Shown here in pieces: positions 24,219 through 33,471 of a stretch of DNA of 64,000 nt. The position numbers and the translations under genes were made by a program. Origin of the DNA: Clostridiales bacterium (GTDB taxonomy: Bacteria; Bacillota; Clostridia; Oscillospirales; Oscillospiraceae); NCBI GenBank assembly GCA_004555205.1, contig SFIY01000012.1, forward strand, positions 7,433-71,432. Reading direction: 5' to 3'. Every line of letters begins with the position of its first letter. The first letter of the stretch is position 1. The notes beneath the pieces were generated by a model, which saw only the letters and a program-made list of their open reading frames with translations, was not told where the DNA came from and did not search any database.

Positions 24219-25037
24219 TTACGCCTCAAGGGTGGTGCCGAGCAGCATGCCGTTGGGATCGACCTCCGTGCGCAGGATGCGCAGCGTCTCCTTGTCGGGG
24301 ACAGGCGTCACGGGGGCATTGCTCAGGTCGCCGAGATCAAAGCCCGTTGCTTCGCGGAGCTCCCGCTCACTCACGCCGGGATGAATGGACTTGACATATA
24401 TCTGCCCCTCTGCATCAAAACCAAATATGCACTTGGGCGTATATATGGCGCAGGGACCGCCGCCGCGCAGGCCGAGTTCTGCCCGACCTGCCCTGCCGCG
24501 GGGATATCCCACACCGCTGATGCAGTCCACCTTTTCCACAAGGCTGCGCACCTCGTGGTGGGGGAGCATCACATACTCCCGCCCGAACTCAGCCATGTGC
24601 TCGGGTACGAAAATGGGACCCACAAGCGCGATCTTCGGACGCTCGGCATTGCCGATCCGTGTGCAGTTGACGTTTCCCTGTACATCGACCTGCGCACCGG
24701 AGCAGAATGCAAAGCTGATCTCGCCCCGGTGGTGGGACCACGGTCCCGGCCATGAGGTCATGTGTGCCTCGCAGGGAAGCGTCAGCAGCGCGTTGTCGTA
24801 CTCCGCCTCCGGCAGGGCAGTGAGCGCGCTCAGATCGGGATTGACGCACCAGCCGTTGAAAAGGATCGTCAGATCCGGTGCGTGGGTGAGTTGGGCAAGA
24901 CGCATCGCGGCAAGGGGGATGCTTGTGATATACATGGACGCCGCCTTGCCTGTGGCAAGACCGGTAAAGCCTACCTCACCGTTTTTGAAGGTAGACGCAA
25001 GATGCGCGGCGAGCATTTCTTCCACTGTACAGTTCAT
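24219..25037 (-). CDS. Class I CoA-transferase-like subunit B (GctB/IpdB-like)
   Basis: 272 residues related to the beta subunit of glutaconate CoA-transferase: VEEMLAAHLASTFKNGEVGFTG, LGLRGGGPCAIYTPKCIF, IHPGVSERELREATGFDL. The place where the catalytic glutamate is expected reads TILFNGWCVNP, so I see Asn rather than Glu. Relatives without that Glu (the IpdAB type) act as CoA-ester hydrolases on ring systems. It overlaps subunit A by four bases. Placing the missing Glu is my alignment by eye and needs checking. Confidence 0.75.
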   Translation of the reverse strand: MNCTVEEMLAAHLASTFKNGEVGFTGLATGKAASMYITSIPLAAMRLAQLTHAPDLTILFNGWCVNPDLSALTALPEAEYDNALLTLPCEAHMTSWPGPWSHHRGEISFAFCSGAQVDVQGNVNCTRIGNAERPKIALVGPIFVPEHMAEFGREYVMLPHHEVRSLVEKVDCISGVGYPRGRAGRAELGLRGGGPCAIYTPKCIFGFDAEGQIYVKSIHPGVSERELREATGFDLGDLSNAPVTPVPDKETLRILRTEVDPNGMLLGTTLEA

Positions 25038-25927
25038 TTGTCTGCCTCCAGACCGGCGAGGTGCTCCCCGCCTATCAATTCAAGGTACTGCCGCTCGTCG
25101 GCGGTACCGTAGACGTATGTATTGAGATACTCCTTGAACCCCTCCGGTGTTTTTGCAGCTTCGGCATAGAGCCGCATGTGCGCCTCGTCCTCATTGCAGG
25201 CCAGCAGCGTGGACAGCGGGTGCGAGCCATGGGGCACGACGGCGGCAGCCTTTACCCGCAGGGAGGGTATCTGTGTCAGTTCGGGAGTCTTTCGTATCTC
25301 TTCGTTGTCAATAAGCTCCTCAAGCGTCACAAGGACCGTGCCGCAGCTGCGCGCCATCTCCACGTCCATCGCCTGCGGGAGCATACTGTGTGCCTGCAAA
25401 CGCACATTACCGTAACGGTCCCCCTGATAGCCGTGGATCAGAACGATGTCTGGCTTTGCCGCGGGAAGTGCCCACGCCTTCCGTCCGCTTACGGGGCATG
25501 TGTATTCGACAATGTCCGGATTCTCCAGTATGGACTCACATCCGCCGAGGGAGTAGCACGGCCAGAACGGCCAGCCCTCTCTGTCCGCGCGGAAGCGGTC
25601 CCATGCCAGCATCTCCGGATAGGAGACGAGTTTTACGGCCCCGTTCTGCACGGCTCGGCGGAAATTGGGCGCCAGACCGTACCGCTCCAAGCCGACATAG
25701 GAGGTCTCCACGCGGTCGACGCAGCCTGCGCCGACCAGCATATCGACATCCATGGAATGGACGGTACCGACGATCGTCAGGTGTTTCTTCCCCTGCCGTA
25801 TCATCTCTCTGACAGCCGCCATTGGCTTTTGATACACGGCGAAGCCGCCGATCGCAACGCGGCTGCCGTCCGGTATCTCCGCGACCAGATCGGACAATGA
25901 GCAGAGCTTTGATGTTCTTTCGCTCAT
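25034..25927 (-). CDS. Class I CoA-transferase-like subunit A (GctA/IpdA-like)
   Basis: ATG at 25927 gives 297 residues; the longer open frame upstream runs into the ThDP gene. Features: IPDGSRVAIGGFAVYQKPMA, GTVHSMDVDMLVGAGCVDRVETSYVGLE, then IVLIHGYQGDRYGNVRL. These are the signature blocks of the alpha subunit. It overlaps subunit B and starts one base after the ThDP gene ends, so the genes are cotranscribed. The pair transfers or hydrolyses a CoA thioester. Confidence 0.8.
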   Translation of the reverse strand: MSERTSKLCSLSDLVAEIPDGSRVAIGGFAVYQKPMAAVREMIRQGKKHLTIVGTVHSMDVDMLVGAGCVDRVETSYVGLERYGLAPNFRRAVQNGAVKLVSYPEMLAWDRFRADREGWPFWPCYSLGGCESILENPDIVEYTCPVSGRKAWALPAAKPDIVLIHGYQGDRYGNVRLQAHSMLPQAMDVEMARSCGTVLVTLEELIDNEEIRKTPELTQIPSLRVKAAAVVPHGSHPLSTLLACNEDEAHMRLYAEAAKTPEGFKEYLNTYVYGTADERQYLELIGGEHLAGLEADK

Positions 25928-25928
25928 C

Positions 25929-27596
25929 TTACTTCTCCTTGTTCCAGAGGAATGCCTCCGGCCAGATGGTGTAGCTGCCGTCAAAGTCGACCTCGATCAT
26001 GTAAGAGCCGTCGTGCGCTCTCGCGCGCTCCACGGCGGCAGAGAGCTCCGCGGCACTGAAGATCTTCTCCGCGCCCAAGCCAAGGGCTTTGGCAACTCCC
26101 GCGTAATCGGCGCCGCGTAACAGGTCGACACCGTAATAGTGCCCTTCGCCGAACTTGAACAGCTCCTCCTGCTTGATGTTGCCGTATGCGTGGTCGTTGA
26201 AAACGACGATTGTGACATTTTTCGTGAAGCGGCTGATCGTCTCCACATCGCCGAGCGTCATACCCAGCGAGCCGTCGCCGATGAAGCAGAAAACGTGCTT
26301 GTCGGGTTGGGCGAGGGAGGCAGCCAGTGCCGCGGGGATGCTGAAGCCCATGTTGCCGTAGTTGACGGGCTTAAAGTAGCGGTTCGTGGGCGCAAGCTTG
26401 AACAGGTGAGACCATGCGCCGGGGTTACCGGCATCGACGCAGATCATGTCATCATCGCGGAAGCATTTGTTGAGCTCCGCCATGAGAGCCACAGGCGCAG
26501 CCGGCTTTGCGTCAGGGTCGTTGACGGCACCGGCGTACACGCATGCGAGCCAAGCGTCTCTGTCGCGCTTGAGGGAATCTACCCATGCGGCTCTCTGGGG
26601 GCAGCCGCAGGCAGCGACCTTTGCGTTGACCATGTCAAGCACGATGTTCAATTCACCGACCACACCGAGGCACACGGGGTACTGACGCCCGATCTGCTCG
26701 GGAGCAAAGTCCACCTGGATGATATCAGGCAGATTCAACCCCCATCTGTTCGTGGAGACGCTGGACATGCTTGAGCCGAGCACCAGCACGCAGTCTGCGT
26801 CCTCAAGCACCTTTCGGCTCAGTTCCGTGCCGTGGCGGCTTCTTGCGCCGAACACCAGCGGGTGATCGGTGGGAACGGAGGAGATGCCGTTGAACGTGGT
26901 GACCACAGGTACATTGAGCTTCTCGGCAAGGGCGATGACCTTGTCTCCGCTGTGGCTCATCTTTACGCCGTTGCCGCACCAGATGGAGACTTTTTTGTAG
27001 GTGCATAGCTTTTCGACCAGCGCGTCGATCTTCGCCGCCGAGGGCTCAATGGACATGTCCGCGCAATAACTCTCCACACGCTGCGGCACATAGTCGCACT
27101 CGCCCTTTTCTATTACATCGCGGTAGAAATCGACAACCACCGGTCCGGGGCGACCGGTCATTGCGACACGATACGCTTCGCGCATCGCCCACACGAGAGC
27201 GTCCGGATGCCGTACCGGTATGTATTTTTTCACGATGCTGGAGAACAACAGCTCATGGTCCGCCTCCTGCGCGTCGCCGCGTCCGGCTCCGGCGAGGGTG
27301 TTCTGGAACAAAAACGCGATAAGCGGGCTGGAATCCCGCATGGCTCCGCCGATAGAGGTGATGAGATTTGTTGCGCCGGGACCCGTTGTGGCAAGGCACA
27401 GACCGGGCTTGCCGGTGAGCCGTCCGTACACATCGGCTGCGCCGGCGGCTACGCCCTCGTGGCGGGTCTGGATAAAACGTATATCCGAATCACGGATCGC
27501 GTCGGTAAAATAAAGCGTTTGTCCGCCGGGGATACCGAAAACGTATTTCGCCCCCTGCTCCTCAAGTACCTTGAGCGCAGCGACTGAAGCTTTCAT
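25929..27596 (-). CDS. Thiamine diphosphate-dependent enzyme (acetolactate synthase-like fold)
   Basis: The start at 27596 follows AAGGAG; 555 residues. It has the Pyr domain with catalytic Glu47 (TRHEGVAAGAADVYGR), a central domain, and the PP domain with GDGS (440-443) and Asn467 of the metal site. FAD-type binding residues of true acetolactate synthases are not obvious. It may be a 2-oxoacid decarboxylase, a carboligase or an oxalyl-CoA decarboxylase relative. Its position next to CoA-transferases and an alcohol dehydrogenase suggests decarboxylation or cleavage of a keto acid. A perfect operator-like palindrome lies 33 bases upstream. Confidence 0.85.
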   Translation of the reverse strand: MKASVAALKVLEEQGAKYVFGIPGGQTLYFTDAIRDSDIRFIQTRHEGVAAGAADVYGRLTGKPGLCLATTGPGATNLITSIGGAMRDSSPLIAFLFQNTLAGAGRGDAQEADHELLFSSIVKKYIPVRHPDALVWAMREAYRVAMTGRPGPVVVDFYRDVIEKGECDYVPQRVESYCADMSIEPSAAKIDALVEKLCTYKKVSIWCGNGVKMSHSGDKVIALAEKLNVPVVTTFNGISSVPTDHPLVFGARSRHGTELSRKVLEDADCVLVLGSSMSSVSTNRWGLNLPDIIQVDFAPEQIGRQYPVCLGVVGELNIVLDMVNAKVAACGCPQRAAWVDSLKRDRDAWLACVYAGAVNDPDAKPAAPVALMAELNKCFRDDDMICVDAGNPGAWSHLFKLAPTNRYFKPVNYGNMGFSIPAALAASLAQPDKHVFCFIGDGSLGMTLGDVETISRFTKNVTIVVFNDHAYGNIKQEELFKFGEGHYYGVDLLRGADYAGVAKALGLGAEKIFSAAELSAAVERARAHDGSYMIEVDFDGSYTIWPEAFLWNKEK

Positions 27597-27628
27597 TGTT
27601 TTTCTCCTTTGAATTAAAAATGTATTAT

Positions 27629-27650
27629 ATTGTATTATTGTTAATACAAT
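27629..27650. promoter_or_regulatory. Perfect palindrome upstream of the ThDP gene
   Basis: ATTGTATTA-TTGT-TAATACAAT has 9-bp perfect arms. Half-sites TTGTATTA (34010) and AATACA-AA-TGTATT (35191-35204) recur around the GntR gene and PTS promoter. A GntR/UTRA operator is the simplest reading. Confidence 0.5.
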
Positions 27651-27728
27651 GATGCCTATAAAAATATTGTTGCGCCTGCGGCGTTTTTTGAAAAGAACAC
27701 CGCCCATTTGCGCAAAATATGGGCTTTT

Positions 27729-27992
27729 TTACTCAGAAAAACTGTCTGCAAGGGCGGACAGCGTGTCCACCGCCAGTTGTTCGTCCTCGCCTTCGGCGGT
27801 AATGACCACGGTGCTGCCCATGACGAAACTCTGAGAAAGCACCATGATGATGGATTTGGCGTTTACCGCCTTTTCACCCGGCTTGTTCACCGTGATCTTG
27901 GACTTGAAGCCCGCGGCGCAGCGGGTAAACTCGGAGGCGGGACGTGCGTGCAGTCCGGTGGGGTTTTTGATGACAATCTCTTTCGTTACCAT
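27729..27992 (-). CDS. ptsH: HPr phosphocarrier protein
   Basis: 87 residues. NPTGLHARPASEF carries the phosphoryl-accepting His15. The loop around residue 46 (NAKSIIMVLSQSF) has the Ser that HPr kinase can modify in Firmicutes. RBS is AAGGAG just before ATG. It lies 12 bases after Enzyme I within the PTS cluster, so this operon may supply its own phosphorelay instead of relying only on a housekeeping HPr. Confidence 0.92.
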   Translation of the reverse strand: MVTKEIVIKNPTGLHARPASEFTRCAAGFKSKITVNKPGEKAVNAKSIIMVLSQSFVMGSTVVITAEGEDEQLAVDTLSALADSFSE

Positions 27993-28004
27993 GTTACATT
28001 CTCC

Positions 28005-29708
28005 TTATAAAAGTAACTTTACTTCTTTTTCTGTGGTGCATTTCAGGACGTTCTCGGCAAGCTGCTGCGCCTTACGGGAGTCAAGGTTGCATATCGCAGA
28101 CTTGACCGATGCCACGGCGGAGGGGCTCATGCTGAGCTTTTCCATGCCCATTCCGATGAGCACGGGAACGATCTTGGGGTCGCCGCCCAGCTCGCCGCAA
28201 ATGCCGACCGTCTTGCCGCGGGCGGAAAACGCCTTGATAATCCCGTCGATAAGACGCAGCACGGAGGGATGATAGCTCATATAATACGGACGGACGATCG
28301 GATTCATACGGTCGACTGCCAGGGTATACTGGCAAAGATCGTTGCTTCCGATGCTGCAAAAGTCGCACTCCTCCGCGGCTTCCTCCGCCATGACGGCGAT
28401 GGACGGCGTTTCTATCATGATCCCGATGGGCACATCGCGCTTGAAAGGAACACCCTCGCGTGCAAGCTCGTCGCACACATCCTTGCAGAAGGCTTTGGCT
28501 TTGCGGATATCCTCAATGCTGCTGGCCATGGGGAACATAATCCACAGGTTGCCGTTGACCGCCGCACGGAACGCCGCGCGAAGCTGCGTGCGGAAGATTC
28601 CGGGCATGGCAAAGCACAGACGGAGCGCACGCAGCCCGAGGAAGGGATTGTCCTCCTGGGGAATGGCAATGCAGTCGGTCTTTTTGTCGCCGCCGATGTC
28701 CAGCGTGCGCAGTATCACCGGACGCGAACCGAAGTACCGCAGCGTTCTGGAGTATATCTCATACTGCTCCTCCTCGCTGGGGAGCTCCTTCCGCGAAAGA
28801 TACAGAAACTCGCTGCGGAACAGTCCGACGCCGTCCACATACGGGAGAAACGGTCTGTAGTGCGTGTCGTCGGGATCACCGATGTTCAGATTGACGCTGA
28901 TCCGCTTGCCGTCGCGTGTTACGGGCTGCATGGGGAGGAATGCGCGTTCATAATCCTGTATGCGCTTGAATTCATCCTGCTTTTCCCTGTAGTGCGCAAG
29001 CTGCTCGGCGGTCGGCTTCGTGATCAATATGCCCTCTATGCCGTCAAGTATGGCATCCATGCCGTCGCTCACGTCGCCGAGTATGCCGGGAACGCCGAGT
29101 ACCGCGGGAATACCGAAGCTGCGGGCAAGTATCGCCGTATGGGACGTCATGCCGCCCACCTCGGTTACAATCCCCGCGACGCGGGAACTGTCCAGCGTGA
29201 CGGTCTGGGAGGGGATAAGATCGTGCGCTACCAGCAAAGTGTTTTCGGGAAGGTCGGTAAGACTGACGGCAGGGGGTGCGTTCAGCAGTGCCCGCTGCAG
29301 TCTGTCGGACACGTCCTTCAGATCTATTGAGCGTTCGCGCATGAGAGGATCCTCCATGTCCGCAAACACCGCCGCGTACATGTCGTAAATTGAAGCAATG
29401 GCCCACTGCGCGCATTTGCCCTCGTCCAGTATCGCGTTTTCTATCTCCTCGCGTACTTGGATGTCCTGCAATATGTCGATGTGTGCCTGGAATATTTTCG
29501 CCTTGTCCTCATCGTGCTTGGCGCAGTGCGCATATACTTCCTGCAACTGCGCCTCTGCCTTGGCGATGGCTGCGTGATAGCAATCGATTTCTGCGCGGCG
29601 CAGTACTTCATCGATATGTTTTTCCTCTACAGGGAGGGTCTGATCGCCGTAGCAGAATATCTTGGCGATCGCTACACCGCGAGATGCGGCACATCCTTGG
29701 TATTTCAT
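28005..29708 (-). CDS. ptsI: PTS Enzyme I (phosphoenolpyruvate-protein phosphotransferase)
   Basis: 567 residues, normal length. The phosphorylated His190 sits in GGMTSHTAILARS. The C-terminal PEP-binding barrel shows LRTLDIGGDKKTD, GLRALRLCFA, IGIMIETPSIAVMA, SIGSNDLCQYTLAVDR, and the catalytic Cys in VGICGELGGDP. It takes phosphate from PEP and passes it to HPr. The HPr gene is directly downstream and the permease genes are upstream in the same direction. Confidence 0.94.
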   Translation of the reverse strand: MKYQGCAASRGVAIAKIFCYGDQTLPVEEKHIDEVLRRAEIDCYHAAIAKAEAQLQEVYAHCAKHDEDKAKIFQAHIDILQDIQVREEIENAILDEGKCAQWAIASIYDMYAAVFADMEDPLMRERSIDLKDVSDRLQRALLNAPPAVSLTDLPENTLLVAHDLIPSQTVTLDSSRVAGIVTEVGGMTSHTAILARSFGIPAVLGVPGILGDVSDGMDAILDGIEGILITKPTAEQLAHYREKQDEFKRIQDYERAFLPMQPVTRDGKRISVNLNIGDPDDTHYRPFLPYVDGVGLFRSEFLYLSRKELPSEEEQYEIYSRTLRYFGSRPVILRTLDIGGDKKTDCIAIPQEDNPFLGLRALRLCFAMPGIFRTQLRAAFRAAVNGNLWIMFPMASSIEDIRKAKAFCKDVCDELAREGVPFKRDVPIGIMIETPSIAVMAEEAAEECDFCSIGSNDLCQYTLAVDRMNPIVRPYYMSYHPSVLRLIDGIIKAFSARGKTVGICGELGGDPKIVPVLIGMGMEKLSMSPSAVASVKSAICNLDSRKAQQLAENVLKCTTEKEVKLLL

Positions 29709-29729
29709 GCCTATCCTCTCCTCGTCTCT

Positions 29730-30380
29730 TTATTTTACATACTCTGTGAGCTCTTTCAGCGAGCTTACGCGCGCCGCGCACGGGACCGAATCGGCAGCAT
29801 CGGGCTTCCGGAAGCCCTCACCGCACATGAGCGGGATGAAATCGACCCCCGCCTCTGCCGCAGCGTACCCGTCATAGGGGCTGTCGCCGATCATGACCGC
29901 CTCTGAGCGGTCTGTACACCCCAGTGCCGCAAGACACTCGCGTATCATCTTTGCCTTGTCGCCGAGGGAGTTGTCCAGATTCAGACATATATAATCCGTC
30001 AGCTTGTCCAGACCGGTCGCCTGCAGCGTCCTTGTGGCAAGCTGGTGTTGCTTGAGCGTCGCTATGGCACTCTTGTGCCCCAGCCTCCGTATCTTCTCAA
30101 GCACTTCAAAGGCACCGTCAAAGACCTTGGTCTTATCGATTCCGATCTCCATGTAAGAATCCCGATAGACACGGGTCATATCTTCTGTTTCCTCGAGCGT
30201 TACGCTGTAATACTTCATGAACGATTCCTTCAGCGGGGGACCGATGAAAGCGCCGCGCAGCTTCGCGCGACCCAGCGCGGGCAGCCCCAGCCTTCTTTCC
30301 ATCTCCTCAAGAGAAGCAATGATCCCGTCGGTGCTGTCCACCAGCGTACCGTCCATGTCAAAAATAAAATATCTGTACAT
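29730..30380 (-). CDS. HAD hydrolase, phosphoglycolate phosphatase-like
   Basis: ATG at 30380 fits the AGAGA RBS better than 30389. FIFDMDGTLVDS holds the nucleophile Asp and acid Asp. An alpha-helical cap follows, then SAIATLKQHQ (motif II) and VMIGDSPYDGYAA (motif IV). It removes phosphate from a small phosphorylated compound, perhaps the PTS product or a C2/C3 derivative. It is 22 bases from Enzyme I and part of the same transcription unit. Confidence 0.85.
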   Translation of the reverse strand: MYRYFIFDMDGTLVDSTDGIIASLEEMERRLGLPALGRAKLRGAFIGPPLKESFMKYYSVTLEETEDMTRVYRDSYMEIGIDKTKVFDGAFEVLEKIRRLGHKSAIATLKQHQLATRTLQATGLDKLTDYICLNLDNSLGDKAKMIRECLAALGCTDRSEAVMIGDSPYDGYAAAEAGVDFIPLMCGEGFRKPDAADSVPCAARVSSLKELTEYVK

Positions 30381-30493
30381 AAAAAACATTCTCTGTGATG
30401 TATATTATCGCTGCATCGTATATGCCGCTTGCCGTTTTCCGCATCTCCCCACGGGAAACGGCAGACGGCATATATGAAAAAGAAAGCCGTGGG

Positions 30494-31222
30494 TCAGAGA
30501 AGCTTCCAGAGCTTCAGGGCATTGGTGCGGAAGATCTTGTCCCTTGCCGCGTCGTCGAGTTCATAGTGGTCGAACTTCACGATCTCACTTCCGGGGTACT
30601 TGTAGGGCCAATCGGTGGCGAAAATAATGCGGTCGGGACCGAGCTCGTCAAGAGCCTTTTCGATAACGGGGATCTCCACCTGTCCCGCCGTGTCGACGTA
30701 GACATTCGGCAGATCCTTGACGCACTCGACACAGCCGTAGCCGAAATCGAGATAGCCGATGTGAGCAAAAACGAACGTGGCTTTCGGATGCCGTTTGGCG
30801 ATAGCCGCCCACTGCTGCGGCAGGGACAAAGGCGCCGTGCCGGTGTGGCAGAGGATAGGAACGCCGTAAGGCTCTATGGCTTCGACAATACCGTCAAGGG
30901 CGGTGTTGTTGTCGGGGAAATAACCGTGCTTCCAGGAATGGAATTTGATGCCGCGCATACCCGGGGTATCAAGGCAGCGGCGCACCTCGTCGATAGCATG
31001 GGGCTCTCTGGGATTGATATAGCCAAACCCGACAATGCGGTCGGGGTGGTCTTTAACGGCCTGCATCACACGATCATTCAGCTCGGGAGTGAGCACACCG
31101 TTCAGGATGGAAAGGCCGGATCTCTCGATGTCAAAGCGATCCATCGACCGCAGCAGATCGTCCACGGTATAGTTGGTTCCGCGGCTGCTTTTGCCCATGT
31201 GGACATGGAAATCATTAATCAT
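30494..31222 (-). CDS. Amidohydrolase-2 family metal hydrolase
   Basis: 242 residues. The metal motif is near the N-terminus (NDFHVHMG), with later ligands in GIKFHSW, ILCHTG, VFAHIGYLD and the Asp of IFATDWPYKYPG. This is the PF04909 barrel used for hydrolysis or decarboxylation of ring acids and lactones. RBS GGAGGTG is before ATG. It lies between the PTS permease and the phosphatase, so it may open a lactone or remove an amide from the imported sugar. Confidence 0.8.
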   Translation of the reverse strand: MINDFHVHMGKSSRGTNYTVDDLLRSMDRFDIERSGLSILNGVLTPELNDRVMQAVKDHPDRIVGFGYINPREPHAIDEVRRCLDTPGMRGIKFHSWKHGYFPDNNTALDGIVEAIEPYGVPILCHTGTAPLSLPQQWAAIAKRHPKATFVFAHIGYLDFGYGCVECVKDLPNVYVDTAGQVEIPVIEKALDELGPDRIIFATDWPYKYPGSEIVKFDHYELDDAARDKIFRTNALKLWKLL

Positions 31223-31300
31223 TTTAACACACCTCCTGTGTTCTGTTGAAAATGTCCCTTGTATCAGCCGGAAAAACCGGCTGATACAAGGGTAAGATGA

Positions 31301-32116
31301 TTACATAATGCCGAGATAGGTGCAGCCAATAGCAAAGAGCATGATGATGAACATCAGCAGGATAGCCGACACCTTGCGTTTGCTGAGCACCTTGTATACA
31401 CCGAAGGTGAGCAGCACCGGCAGCAGGGCGGGCAGCAGGGAGTTCAGGGTCTCCTGAATATTGATGGTCGCGTCGCCTGCGGTATAAACAATGTTCAGAT
31501 TGAATGCCACGTTTGACACGACGAATCCGCCTATGACTATGTAAGCCGCAACGGAAGCCAGTTCGGTGATCTTGCCGATGAGACCGGACTTCTGCAGGTC
31601 TGCCACCAACTGAACGCCCTTTTCATAGCCCTTGAACACGCCGAGATAGCGCACACCGAGGGTAATGATGGACATACCGATGAGGAACAGCAGGGGACCG
31701 AGCACGCTGCCGGAAAGTGCCAGAGAGCAGGCGATACCGGCAAGAATGGGGCGTGCGGTGCCGTTGATAAGGCTGTCGCCGAGCGCGGCGAGGGGACCCA
31801 TAAGCGCGGTCTTGGTGGAGTCGATGCTCTCGGGCTCGATGTCCTTATCCACGACCAGACGCTCTTCCATCGCGGCGGAAACGCCGATGGGGATGGAAGC
31901 CACCATGGGCTGGGTAAGGAACATCTGCATATGACGATCGATAGCTTCCTGCTTCTCTTCGGGCGTATCGTAATACTTCTCGATGATGGGACTCATCGCG
32001 TGCGTAAAGCCGATATTCTGCATACGCTCGAAGTTCAGGCAGCTTCTAATGAAGAATTGGCTGCGGTAAATATGCCAAAGGTCTTTTTTGGTCAGTCTCT
32101 GATCTGTATTTTTCAT
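31301..32116 (-). CDS. PTS mannose-family component IID
   Basis: 271 residues. It opens with a soluble part (LTKKDLWHIYRSQFFIRSCLNFERMQNIGF), followed by GPLAALGDSLINGTARPI, a hallmark of EIID/ManZ proteins, and transmembrane stretches at the C-terminus. It forms the membrane transporter with IIC. RBS AGGAGGCG precedes ATG. It is the last of the four transport subunits. Confidence 0.93.
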   Translation of the reverse strand: MKNTDQRLTKKDLWHIYRSQFFIRSCLNFERMQNIGFTHAMSPIIEKYYDTPEEKQEAIDRHMQMFLTQPMVASIPIGVSAAMEERLVVDKDIEPESIDSTKTALMGPLAALGDSLINGTARPILAGIACSLALSGSVLGPLLFLIGMSIITLGVRYLGVFKGYEKGVQLVADLQKSGLIGKITELASVAAYIVIGGFVVSNVAFNLNIVYTAGDATINIQETLNSLLPALLPVLLTFGVYKVLSKRKVSAILLMFIIMLFAIGCTYLGIM

Positions 32117-32130
32117 TTACGCCGCCTCCT

Positions 32131-32883
32131 TCACGCAGTTTGTACGGTTTTGTTGCTGATGAAGTAGTTGTGCAGGAACACACAAGCTACCGCGATGACG
32201 CCGATGCCCACATTGTTGATGCCGAGGAACGCTGCCGCGACATAACCGACAACGAAGTACGGCCACAGCTTCTTGCACTTGATGGTGGTCAGCAGCATAC
32301 CGAAACCGACCGCAGCAAGCATTCCGCCGCCGTTTGCGAAACCGTTGAGAAGCGTGGTGGGGAGCTTGTCGATAAACGCAACGACATACTCTGCGCCGAA
32401 GTATACGGCAAAAAAGGTGGGCAGGCCGTAGAACACGGCGTTGAGAGCCAGCGCGATGTAATTGCCCCAGCGAACGCGCCTCAGATTACCCTTCTTGCTG
32501 CCGCGCTCGACCCAGTGCAGGATCGCGACGTTGACAACGCTGTACTGCAGTGTGTTCATGGTCTGACCGATCAGCGCAACGGGGATAGCGGTTGCAATGG
32601 CGACCTCAGTGCCGCCGCCGCTGAGAACGGCGATAGCAGTCGCGATCGCAGCGGACAGAGTGACGTCCGGCGCGACAGCGGTGCCCACAAACACGGAGGC
32701 AAGGAACATGAGCTCCACAGTTGCGCCCACGATAAGACCCGTCTGCAGATCTCCCATGATGATACCGACTACGACGCCGGTGATGATAGCTCTTGTGGTC
32801 TGGAGCTGCAGGGTCTGTTCATCGATCATCGCCCACGTGACCCACAATGCCACAAGAAGTGCTTGGACAAAAAGCATTTTCAA
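32131..32883 (-). CDS. PTS mannose-family component IIC
   Basis: 250 residues, seven to eight membrane helices. GIIMGDLQTGLIVGATVELMFL is the EIIC signature, and AVAPDVTLSAAIATAIAV follows. It forms the sugar channel with IID. It starts 14 bases before IID and lies 69 bases after IIB. Specificity cannot be read from sequence alone. Confidence 0.92.
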   Translation of the reverse strand: MKMLFVQALLVALWVTWAMIDEQTLQLQTTRAIITGVVVGIIMGDLQTGLIVGATVELMFLASVFVGTAVAPDVTLSAAIATAIAVLSGGGTEVAIATAIPVALIGQTMNTLQYSVVNVAILHWVERGSKKGNLRRVRWGNYIALALNAVFYGLPTFFAVYFGAEYVVAFIDKLPTTLLNGFANGGGMLAAVGFGMLLTTIKCKKLWPYFVVGYVAAAFLGINNVGIGVIAVACVFLHNYFISNKTVQTA

Positions 32884-32952
32884 TCCTCCTTAACATTTTT
32901 TCTAACAGGAATCCCCACTCGGTCTTTCCGAGCGGGATCCGGATAGACAGGT

Positions 32953-33435
32953 TTACTTGCGCAGCATATCGGCCATGTTCTGCGCCTTCTCCGAGGGCAC
33001 GATCTGTACTTCCAGTTCAATGCCCCTGTCGAGCAACTGCTTGTACTCGTCGATGTCCTGCGCGTTGAGCCAAACGCTCTTGGAATACTTCTGGCGACCG
33101 TTTCCGGAGCTCACATTTCCAACGTTGATCTTGTCGATGCCGACGTCCTGCTCCGTCAAACGCAGTGCCGATGCAGAATTGCGCATAATGAGCAGCACCT
33201 TTCCCCGCTCCAGACTGTCGCTGCGGAGCAGCTCTGCCGCCTGATCCACGGTTTTGATCGCGAGCTTTATGTTGGGAGGGCACGCCATCTCAAGCATCAT
33301 CTTCTGAAGATCGTCTCCCGCCGCCTTGTCATCCGCTACGATGATCGTGTTGCAGCGCAGCACATTTACCCATGACGCAACGATCTGTCCGTGAATAAGT
33401 CTGTCGTCAATCCTAACGTGTCCGAGTTTTTCCAT
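32953..33435 (-). CDS. PTS mannose-family component IIB
   Basis: The start at 33435 uses AGAGAGGTG; the further upstream start is an in-frame GTG inside the RBS. 160 residues. LGHVRIDDRLIHGQIVASWVN holds the phosphorylated His15-type residue (RLIHGQ). It receives phosphate from IIA and passes it to the substrate as it enters. Typical fold and length. Confidence 0.93.
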   Translation of the reverse strand: MEKLGHVRIDDRLIHGQIVASWVNVLRCNTIIVADDKAAGDDLQKMMLEMACPPNIKLAIKTVDQAAELLRSDSLERGKVLLIMRNSASALRLTEQDVGIDKINVGNVSSGNGRQKYSKSVWLNAQDIDEYKQLLDRGIELEVQIVPSEKAQNMADMLRK

Positions 33436-33471
33436 TTGAAGCACCTCTCTTTACGTTATAGTGTTATTACG

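Noticed and set aside
23027..24394. Plus-strand open frame of 455 codons opposite the CaiB gene
   Set aside because: Antisense shadow of a well-supported CoA-transferase gene; no domain seen.
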